Assembly (NCBI GenBank): GCA_007127395.1
Contig: SKZL01000089.1
Span: 1 to 5,214 of the forward strand
Length of the DNA stretch: 5,214 bases
Source of the DNA: Balneolaceae bacterium
Lineage (GTDB): Bacteria > Bacteroidota > Rhodothermia > Balneolales > Balneolaceae
Reading direction: 5' to 3'
Numbering within the stretch: the first letter of the stretch is position 1; the number at the start of each line of letters is the position of its first letter. Under the pieces are notes generated by a model. The model ran no database searches and had not been told where the DNA came from. It was given only the letters and a program-made list of their open reading frames with translations. The position numbers were made by a program, and so were the translations under genes. Positions 1-5,214 of this stretch are shown piece after piece.

Positions 1-461
1 AAGAAATAGAATTGATCGCTTCCATCCGGATAGCGTCCATAGGAGATGTCACGAGGAATAGACGTTGGTGGAATTTCATCCAGTAATTGTCCATCCGGGT
101 GTGTGAACAGAACCTCCTCGCCCTCCCTGTTGATACTGAAATTGGTATGAAGCGGTGATGACTCGTCCGTGCGGTCTTTACCTGTAGCCCATATCAACAG
201 GTAATCTCCGGGTGTTATTGAAATATCAGGGATGATCCATTGGAAAGGTTGTTCATAATCGTCGGATAAACCATATCCCTCAAGCAGTACCGTTTCGCTG
301 CCGGCATTATAGAGCTCTATCCAGTCACCTGCATCTCCATCTTCATCAAATACAGTTTCTGAATTGGATGCCTGAATCTCATTGATCAGGACCTGCGCAT
401 TAAGATCTGTAACAATGAATAGTGTTGATAAAATGAGAAATGGAAGTAAAAATCTGTACAT
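1..461 (-). CDS. Secreted lamin-tail-domain protein, 5' part only (possibly CotH-kinase type)
   Basis: The gene starts at the ATG complementary to 459-461 and stays open for 153 codons to the left edge, so the C-terminus is missing. Residues 1-23 form a signal peptide: a short basic start (MYR), a hydrophobic core, and an Asn-Ala-Gln end typical of exported Bacteroidota proteins. Residues about 24-135 read as a lamin tail domain, an immunoglobulin-like beta fold. Visible hallmarks are INEIQASN (26-33), DWIELYN (46-52), GYGLSDD (62-68), a Pro-Gly-Asp-Tyr turn near 84-87 and NFSINREGEEV (107-117). The stretch DISYGR (138-143) with PDGS after it is commonly seen just past this domain in proteins that continue into a CotH-like kinase domain or a Por-type sorting tail. 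That continuation is inferred and lies outside the window. The protein is probably at the cell surface or in the periplasm; its ligand is unknown. It is divergent from priA with a 197-bp gap. Confidence is high for the gene and domain, low for full architecture. Confidence 0.85.
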   Translation of the reverse strand, partial: MYRFLLPFLILSTLFIVTDLNAQVLINEIQASNSETVFDEDGDAGDWIELYNAGSETVLLEGYGLSDDYEQPFQWIIPDISITPGDYLLIWATGKDRTDESSPLHTNFSINREGEEVLFTHPDGQLLDEIPPTSIPRDISYGRYPDGSDQFYF

Positions 462-496
462 AGAAATATAACTCAGCGTAAACCCTCTTTAAAATA

Positions 497-522
497 GAAT
501 ATATACAACGGAATCTATACAA
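497..522. repeat. Two direct 12-bp repeats, 14-bp period, in the divergent promoter region
   Basis: GAATATATACAA (497-508) and GAATCTATACAA (511-522) match at 11 of 12 positions and are separated by CG. They end 36 bp upstream of the start codon of the minus-strand secreted protein. The position suggests a tandem regulator-binding site or duplicated promoter element. This is inference: the repeats are AT-rich and only two copies are present. Confidence 0.4.
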
Positions 523-624
523 TATTACGCTTTTTAACGGCAAAAATTCTGATCCGACTGTTTTTCCAATTTCATGAAGTGAATATAGTTTTAATAAGGG
601 AATTCCAAAAAATCAATATCCGCT

Positions 625-632
625 TATATTTG
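625..632 (+). promoter_or_regulatory. Candidate Bacteroidota-type -7 box for priA
   Basis: TATATTTG matches the TAnnTTTG -7 consensus of the Bacteroidota primary sigma factor at every fixed position and ends 26 bp before the priA start. It would imply a leader of roughly 20 bases. The upstream -33 element (TTTG or TTG) is not evident at the usual spacing; about 20 bp upstream I see only ATTCC. There is no Shine-Dalgarno sequence before the ATG (the bases are GCTTCACTTT), which is common in this phylum. Confidence 0.45.
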
Positions 633-658
633 TGAGACAGATTCCATAGCTTCACTTT

Positions 659-3085
659 ATGGCAAAAATATTTGTGGATATTGCCTTTCCTACGGCTGTC
701 CGAACGTTGTTTACATATCATACATCCGAAAGTGAGAACGTAATACCCGGTATGAGGGTTTGGGTACCCTTGCGTAAGGAGTTTGCCATTGGTATGGTTG
801 TACAGGTTCACCGGAAAAAACCGAAATTTGAGACCCGTCCGATCGAAAAAATTCTGGATGAAGAGCCAATCATGAGTCCCACGATGTTGCAGCTCACCGA
901 ATGGATCCATCGTTTCTATTATTGCAGCTGGGGTGAAGCTATCCAGGCAGCTCTGCCGGTTGGACTCAATTTCTCTTCAGTCAAAAAACTTCGCATGAAA
1001 CCCGGTTTTAAGGGAGATTTAACAAAAGAGGAGGAAGCTTTTTTGAAAGAGTTTGAGTCGGGCGATCACACCTTAAAAGAAGCGGAAAAAAGATGGAGAG
1101 ATGGTCAGGGCAAAAGAATTTTGAAAAAAGCCTTAAAACTGGGATGGATCACTGTTTGGGAAACGCCCCGCCAAAATGTGGATTACCGGCAAGTGAAACA
1201 TTGGAAGCTGAATGATCGTGTTGATCCGGCTACTGTTTTGGATAATTTAAGTGATAGTGAAAGAAAGAGGAAGTGGGTTGAAGCATATGAGGTTTTGATC
1301 AAGATGAACCTTCCGGCAACTCACAAAGAGTTGTTAGAGAAGGATCTATTTACACCCTATACGCTAAAAAGAATAGAAGAGGAGGGCTGGATAGAGTCGG
1401 TAGACTTGCCGGTGAAAAAGGAGATGGACCACCACGGGGTTTATCAACCGGATCAAATAAAGAAGTTATCCGGCCAGCAGATGGAGGCTTTTGCCAGTAT
1501 CCGTGATTCGATCGATAATGATGAGTTTAAAAGCTTTTTGATATATGGTGTGACCGGATCGGGGAAGACCGAGGTTTATATCCATGCCCTGAAACATGCA
1601 CTGGAGTTGGGGCGGGGAGGATTGGTTCTGGTGCCTGAAATTGCGCTTACCCCTCAGACAGTGCAGCGTTTTTATCAAATTTTTGGGGATCAGATTGCAG
1701 TGCTTCACAGCCGATTGAGTGAAAGGGAACGGTTTGAGGCGTGGCAAAGCCTCAAGTCAGGTGAAAAGAGAATCGCAATCGGTCCGCGTTCAGCCGTATT
1801 TGCACCGGTTCGGGATGTTGGGCTGATCGTTGTGGATGAGGAACACGATTCTTCCTATAAACAGTTTGATCCATCACCAAGGTATCATGCGAGAGATGTG
1901 GCGGTGATGCGGGGGTTCATGGAAAATGCAGTTGTCGTACTGGGTTCGGCAACACCGGGAATGGTATCGGTGAAAGCAGTTCAAGAGAAAAAACATACTT
2001 TACTGCAGCTTCCGCTAAGGCCTACCGGTACGATGCCGGAGGTGAAAACACTCCACCTGATGGAGTATAAGAGCGCGATGAGAGGGCCACTGACGGTTGA
2101 GTTGTATCAGGAAATTCAAAAAGCCCTGGATAGGAAAGAGCAGATAATACTTCTCTACAACAGAAGAGGATTCGCTTCTTATTTGCAGTGCGACGAGTGT
2201 GGCCACATACCACAAAGTCCCGAAAGTTCTACCAGCCTGACCTTTCATAAAAAGAAGAACATTCTGCTTGATCACTACAGCGGATACTCCAGAAGGGCCG
2301 ATTCAAATTGTGAACTGTGCGGTTCAGCGAATATGAGCAGTAAGGGTAGTGGAACACAACAAGTGGAAGAGGAGATGGAGAAGCTATTTCCGGCTGCCAG
2401 ATTATTACGTATGGACCGGGATTCTACAAGCGGAAAACATGGCCATCAAAAAATTTATGAGCAGTTTTTGAGCGGTGAAGCAGATATTCTGATTGGAACC
2501 CAGCTTGTTGCGAAAGGTTTAAATTTTCCAAATGTGACGGTTGTCGGTGTCATCAATGCCGATACAGAACTGGCGTTCCCATCATTCAGAGCCGGAGAGA
2601 GGATGTTTCAGCTTTTAAGTCAGGTTGCAGGCAGGGCCGGGCGTGCAGAAAAACCCGGAGTGGTCTATGTACAGACCTGGAAACCGGATCATCCTGCAAT
2701 CAAAACGGCTCAAAAACATGATTTCAAGGCTTTTGCCAAGCATGAACTGGTTGAAAGGGAGTCATTGCTTTTTCCGCCTTTTTCCAGAATGGTGGTTTTT
2801 CAGTTTAAATCACCGTCATGGAGCAAAGTGCAGATGGTTGCCGACCGGTTTTGTGATGCCATGAGAATGGTGACAGGAGAGAACGTAGTTATGGGGCCAT
2901 CACCATCGGTCATTGAGTGGATGAGCGGCCAATACCAGTGGGAAGCCAATATCAAACTGGACCGTCAATACAATGCCCACAATATTGAGAGGCTTTTAGA
3001 TGCAATCTTTAAAAAATATGATTCAATCAAACCGAAGGGTGCATCAGCTGTCCGGATAAATGTGGATGTGGATGCAATTGAATAG
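659..3085 (+). CDS. priA: Primosomal protein N' (replication-restart helicase PriA)
   Basis: PriA is a superfamily 2 DNA helicase that recognises stalled or collapsed forks and helps reload the replicative helicase. At 808 residues this copy is full length. Residues about 1-98 are the 3'-DNA-binding domain, starting MAKIFVDIAFP and closing with WGEAIQAALPVGL; a winged-helix-like linker follows to about 265. Helicase motifs in order are Walker A GVTGSGKT (297-304, Lys303), DEEH (393-396), GSATP (429-433), GTQLVAKG (613-620 onward) and QVAGRAGR (655-662). The C-terminal domain fills about 700-808. The ATG at 659 fits the family N-terminus and lies behind a -7-like box. The oddity is the cysteine-rich insertion: C511, C514, C551 and C554 are kept, but the positions of the other four family cysteines hold S520, S523, D538 and S541. 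One whole zinc site therefore appears lost while the ATPase motifs look intact. The gene seems monocistronic, with terminator-like hairpins after the stop. Confidence 0.97.
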   Translation: MAKIFVDIAFPTAVRTLFTYHTSESENVIPGMRVWVPLRKEFAIGMVVQVHRKKPKFETRPIEKILDEEPIMSPTMLQLTEWIHRFYYCSWGEAIQAALPVGLNFSSVKKLRMKPGFKGDLTKEEEAFLKEFESGDHTLKEAEKRWRDGQGKRILKKALKLGWITVWETPRQNVDYRQVKHWKLNDRVDPATVLDNLSDSERKRKWVEAYEVLIKMNLPATHKELLEKDLFTPYTLKRIEEEGWIESVDLPVKKEMDHHGVYQPDQIKKLSGQQMEAFASIRDSIDNDEFKSFLIYGVTGSGKTEVYIHALKHALELGRGGLVLVPEIALTPQTVQRFYQIFGDQIAVLHSRLSERERFEAWQSLKSGEKRIAIGPRSAVFAPVRDVGLIVVDEEHDSSYKQFDPSPRYHARDVAVMRGFMENAVVVLGSATPGMVSVKAVQEKKHTLLQLPLRPTGTMPEVKTLHLMEYKSAMRGPLTVELYQEIQKALDRKEQIILLYNRRGFASYLQCDECGHIPQSPESSTSLTFHKKKNILLDHYSGYSRRADSNCELCGSANMSSKGSGTQQVEEEMEKLFPAARLLRMDRDSTSGKHGHQKIYEQFLSGEADILIGTQLVAKGLNFPNVTVVGVINADTELAFPSFRAGERMFQLLSQVAGRAGRAEKPGVVYVQTWKPDHPAIKTAQKHDFKAFAKHELVERESLLFPPFSRMVVFQFKSPSWSKVQMVADRFCDAMRMVTGENVVMGPSPSVIEWMSGQYQWEANIKLDRQYNAHNIERLLDAIFKKYDSIKPKGASAVRINVDVDAIE

Positions 3086-3089
3086 GAGT

Positions 3090-3114
3090 TTCCCGGCCAA
3101 TCCGGAACACTTTT
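3090..3114 (+). terminator. Possible weak terminator after priA
   Basis: TTCC-C-GG (3090-3096) can pair with CCGGAA (3102-3107), giving six pairs with one bulged C and a five-base loop (CCAAT). Two bases later a run of four T (3111-3114) follows. It begins 4 bp past the priA stop. The stem is short and bulged, so this is a weak candidate. Confidence 0.3.
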
Positions 3115-3120
3115 AAATGA

Positions 3121-3180
3121 CCTGAAATCTAATCGACCTATTTAAAATCGTTGTGATTAAATAGTTGATTTCGGGTTTAT
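3121..3180 (+). terminator. Two-stage hairpin downstream of priA, candidate terminator
   Basis: An outer stem pairs CCTGAAATC (3121-3129) with GATTTCGGG (3167-3175), nine pairs including one U-G wobble. Inside it, CTATTTAA (3138-3145) pairs perfectly with TTAAATAG (3157-3164). A two-base bulge and two further pairs leave a five-base loop (GTTGT). TTTAT follows the outer stem. The inner stem is AT-rich and the T tract is short, so termination is plausible but not certain; a structured 3' end or a protein-binding site are alternatives. Confidence 0.4.
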
Positions 3181-3183
3181 CCC

Positions 3184-3197
3184 TATGCAATTGCATA
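3184..3197. repeat. 14-bp perfect palindrome in the spacer before the dehydrogenase genes
   Basis: TATGCAATTGCATA is its own reverse complement over 14 bases. It sits 145 bp upstream of the dehydrogenase small-subunit start and just past the long hairpin. It could be an operator for a dimeric regulator. At that distance from the start codon the role is speculative, and one AT-rich palindrome can occur by chance. I see no convincing TAnnTTTG promoter in the rest of the spacer up to 3342. Confidence 0.3.
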
Positions 3198-3342
3198 AAG
3201 ATTCTCACTAATATAGACTTATGTAGGTAATTTGGGAGAATATTGGGCTAAAAACTAAACGTTTTAAAAATGGACTCTTGATTTGGAATTAAGGTTTTAA
3301 AGGCGGCAGGCCCTCATTAATAATTATTATTGAACGTGAATC

Positions 3343-3888
3343 ATGGATGAGACGAATACAACTCAGGGATTAAACAGGCGGAGTTTCCTGAAAATCTCTG
3401 CAATTTGGGCAGGTGGTGCATGGATCGTAGGTGTTCCAACTGTAAAGGGGCGTCCAACAAATATTTTGAATGAAGAGCAGGCGAGAATAATGGATGCACT
3501 GGCTGATGCAATCATTCCGCCGGGTGAGTATGCCGGCGGCAAAGATGCGGGATTAACCCGCTTTGTTGATCAGCAGATTGGCAGGCATGGCTATCTGCAA
3601 AACGACAGAGAGATGTATCAGGTCTGTTTGATGGCACTTAATAAAGGATCGATTCAGGATTTTGGCGAACTGTTCACGAACTTGGATGATAAGAGTAAAG
3701 AGCAATATCTGAAAAAAATGGAATCAGGAGAGTATAACAGCAGACAAGCTGCAGGTGAGTGGGGCGGTTTTTCACCATCCGGCTTTTTTAACACAGTCAG
3801 AAATCACTGCATGATGGGCTTTTACGGAAGCCCGGAGCATGGTGGTAACAAAGATTATGTGAGTTACAGAATGCTTGGACTTATTTGA
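3343..3888 (+). CDS. Gluconate 2-dehydrogenase subunit 3 family protein with Tat signal
   Basis: This 181-residue protein resembles the small (gamma) subunit of FAD-dependent gluconate and related sugar dehydrogenases. The N-terminus carries a twin-arginine signal, NRRSFLK at 11-17, followed by a hydrophobic stretch (about 18-33). No clear Ala-x-Ala cleavage site is visible, so the signal may stay as an anchor. After the signal comes the family pattern: NEEQARIMDALADAIIPPG (about 43-61), then a helical middle, and a C-terminal block GFYGSPEHGGNKDYVSYRML (159-178) matching the family's GG-N-(R/K)-D end motif. No catalytic cofactor site is seen. The expected role is to help mature, stabilise and carry the FAD subunit across the membrane through the Tat pathway. 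The catalytic partner follows 64 bp downstream on the same strand, which supports an operon. The start has no Shine-Dalgarno sequence but places the Tat motif correctly. Confidence 0.88.
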   Translation: MDETNTTQGLNRRSFLKISAIWAGGAWIVGVPTVKGRPTNILNEEQARIMDALADAIIPPGEYAGGKDAGLTRFVDQQIGRHGYLQNDREMYQVCLMALNKGSIQDFGELFTNLDDKSKEQYLKKMESGEYNSRQAAGEWGGFSPSGFFNTVRNHCMMGFYGSPEHGGNKDYVSYRMLGLI

Positions 3889-3942
3889 TCCATGATCTAT
3901 TCAGATTCGCAGCCATTGAAAGAGATAAATATTTTAAAAGAA

Positions 3943-3947
3943 AAGGA
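3943..3947 (+). promoter_or_regulatory. Shine-Dalgarno-like site of the GMC oxidoreductase gene
   Basis: AAGGA lies five bases before the ATG at 3953. It supports this start, after which the FAD-binding motif begins at residue 14, and it stands out because the two other plus-strand genes in the window lack such a site. Confidence 0.5.
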
Positions 3948-3952
3948 TTTCT

Positions 3953-5214
3953 ATGTCAAATAAGAACAGTCATGTAAATGCAATTGTAGTAGGCTCCGGA
4001 GCAGGTGGCGGCGTGGTTGCCAAAGAGTTGAGTGCAGCGGGTTTGTCTGTGGTATTGTTTGAAAGGGGTGGATGGGCTCACTATGCGGCACATGGTGATG
4101 ATGAACTGACGGCGCAAAGGTCTTTTCCACTGGCCTGTTTTTTTGGCCCTGATAATGAACGATACAGACGCGTGGCTGTAGATCAGAGTGGAAATGAGAG
4201 AATCGTATTGCCAAACGACTGGGCCTATCATAACAATGCAGCTTGTGTAGGTTCAGGTACGGTAAGCTATGGAGCCATGGGCTGGCGTTTTATGGAGGAG
4301 GATTTCAAGATGAAGACCACCTATGGCACTGTCGAGGGTTCAACCCTGGAGGACTGGCCAATTACATATGACGACCTGGAGCCATATTATGAGAAAGTGG
4401 AGTGGGAGATTGGAGTTGCAGGCGATGATGCGCAGAATCCTTTTGCACCATGGAGAAAGAAACCCCAGCCGATGCCGCCCTTTCCACACAACCGGGAGGC
4501 ACAGATCCTGGAGGCCGCTGCCAGAAAAATCGGATATCATCCATTTCCGATACCGATGCTTAGAAACTCCGTTCCGTTCGACAACAGGCCTGCATGTATT
4601 CATGTAAGAAATTGTGTTGGCTTCGCATGTCCGGCAAATGCTAAAAACGGCACTCAAAATACTGTTATACCAAAAGCGATAGAGACCGGTTTATGTGAAC
4701 TGCGAATCCATGCTCAGGTCACAGAGATCATGACAGATGAGAAGGGGAGAGCTACCGGTGTTGTTTATTTCGATCGGGAGGATAGAAAGCAGATACAGAC
4801 AGCAGATATCGTGGTTCTTGCTGCATCCGCTACGGAAACGCCAAGGCTTCTTTTAAATTCAGCAACGAATATTTATCCGAAGGGAATCGGTAATCGAACC
4901 GATTGGGTTGGACGCAACCTTCAGGGGCATGCCTATTGTGGGGCTGATGGCCTGTTCGAAGAGGAGATTTATGATGATTTTGGCCCGGGAGCAAGTGTTG
5001 CTATATGTGACTTTGCACATAACAATCCCGGGGTGATCGGTGGTGCTATGCTGGCAAATGAGTTCATTAAGCTTCCATATGCCTACACCGGCGCCCGCCC
5101 GCCGGGAAGCGCAAGGTGGGGGATAGAACATAAAGAATATCAGAAGAGAAACTATAGTCGCAATGCAAGTATCAGAGGCCCGGTACAAGAGATGCCCAAC
5201 TTTGAGTCGCGTGT
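3953..5214 (+). CDS. GMC-family FAD-dependent oxidoreductase (sugar dehydrogenase large subunit), 3' end missing
   Basis: The reading frame runs from the ATG at 3953 for 420 codons to the right edge without a stop. Residues 11-20 (IVVGSGAGGG) are the FAD dinucleotide-binding motif, with Glu37 in LFERGG the expected ribose-binding acid. VGSGTVSYGAMGWRF (99-113) corresponds to the first GMC signature region. TLEDWPITYDDLEPYYEKVE and the block C215...C221VGFAC226P followed by NAKNGT match the gluconate, sorbitol and glucoside dehydrogenase branch. AASATETPRLLLNSA is the later FAD-contact segment. The catalytic His/Asn pair belongs in the C-terminal domain and is outside the window. There is no signal peptide: the protein is likely exported folded with FAD by the Tat-bearing subunit encoded just upstream. 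Substrate cannot be read from sequence: gluconate, another aldonate, or 3-oxidation of a glycoside are all possible. Electrons probably pass to a cytochrome c. Confidence 0.9.
   Translation, partial: MSNKNSHVNAIVVGSGAGGGVVAKELSAAGLSVVLFERGGWAHYAAHGDDELTAQRSFPLACFFGPDNERYRRVAVDQSGNERIVLPNDWAYHNNAACVGSGTVSYGAMGWRFMEEDFKMKTTYGTVEGSTLEDWPITYDDLEPYYEKVEWEIGVAGDDAQNPFAPWRKKPQPMPPFPHNREAQILEAAARKIGYHPFPIPMLRNSVPFDNRPACIHVRNCVGFACPANAKNGTQNTVIPKAIETGLCELRIHAQVTEIMTDEKGRATGVVYFDREDRKQIQTADIVVLAASATETPRLLLNSATNIYPKGIGNRTDWVGRNLQGHAYCGADGLFEEEIYDDFGPGASVAICDFAHNNPGVIGGAMLANEFIKLPYAYTGARPPGSARWGIEHKEYQKRNYSRNASIRGPVQEMPNFESR

Noticed and set aside
572..910. Open frame of 112 codons on the minus strand over the priA start
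   Set aside because: It overlaps the well-supported N-terminal DNA-binding domain of PriA antisense, has no recognisable domain and low-complexity composition. It is a shadow frame.
2015..2275. Overlapping minus-strand open frames inside priA, including one facing the altered zinc region
   Set aside because: I considered whether the changed cysteine codons could be explained by an overlapping antisense gene. Neither frame has recognisable protein features or a start context, so they are shadows.
2189..2320. Frameshift or sequencing error as the cause of the missing PriA cysteines
   Set aside because: All eight positions are in register with the E. coli spacing, the frame continues smoothly on both sides, and the residues between (LTFH, GYSRR) still match the family. 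A frameshift would have scrambled these.
2625..2864. 79-codon plus-strand open frame inside priA
   Set aside because: It is a +1-type shadow over helicase motif VI and the C-terminal domain; no domain or start signal supports it.
3261..3301. Two copies of GTTTTAAA, 33 bp apart, before the dehydrogenase genes
   Set aside because: The words are short and AT-rich, and similar T/A runs occur throughout this spacer, so chance is the simplest explanation.
3220..3342. Possible promoter for the dehydrogenase operon around TAATTTG and TTGATTTG
   Set aside because: Neither matches TAnnTTTG with correct spacing (one has a single base between TA and TTTG, the other lacks the A), and no -33 partner is in place.
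4859..5188. 109-codon minus-strand open frame over the GMC gene, with others at 3951-4231 and 4340-4657
   Set aside because: The plus-strand GMC frame is clearly coding here, with the FAD and GMC motifs. The antisense frames show no family features.

Overview
The window looks like chromosomal DNA from a member of the Bacteroidota/Balneolota/Rhodothermota group. The support is moderate: an exported protein whose signal peptide ends in Asn-Ala-Gln, a perfect Bacteroidota-type TAnnTTTG -7 box in front of priA, starts with little or no Shine-Dalgarno sequence, moderate GC, and PriA wording that resembles these phyla. Genus cannot be called from sequence reading alone.

Layout. (1) 1-461, minus strand: the N-terminal 153 residues of a secreted lamin-tail-domain protein that leaves the window at its left edge. 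(2) 462-658: a divergent intergenic region with a 12-bp direct repeat at 14-bp period near the secreted-protein gene and a promoter-like -7 box for priA. (3) 659-3085, plus: complete priA, the replication-restart helicase. (4) 3086-3342: a non-coding spacer with two candidate terminator hairpins and a 14-bp perfect palindrome. (5) 3343-3888, plus: a Tat-signal gluconate 2-dehydrogenase subunit 3-like protein. (6) 3953 to the right edge, plus: the first 420 residues of a GMC-family FAD oxidoreductase.

How they work together. The last two genes form a clear pair. The small subunit carries a twin-arginine signal. The FAD subunit has none and begins almost directly with its dinucleotide-binding motif. 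This is the known hitchhiker arrangement of periplasmic sugar or sugar-acid dehydrogenases, so a cytochrome c gene or domain may lie just past the window. priA and the secreted protein are transcribed divergently and have no evident functional link.

Most notable observation: this PriA keeps four of the eight conserved zinc-binding cysteines (C511, C514, C551, C554). The other four have become Ser520, Ser523, Asp538 and Ser541, at exactly conserved spacing. The four lost residues are the complete ligand set of one of the two zinc sites, and the four kept are the complete set of the other. I see no mobile elements, RNA genes, CRISPR arrays or defence systems.
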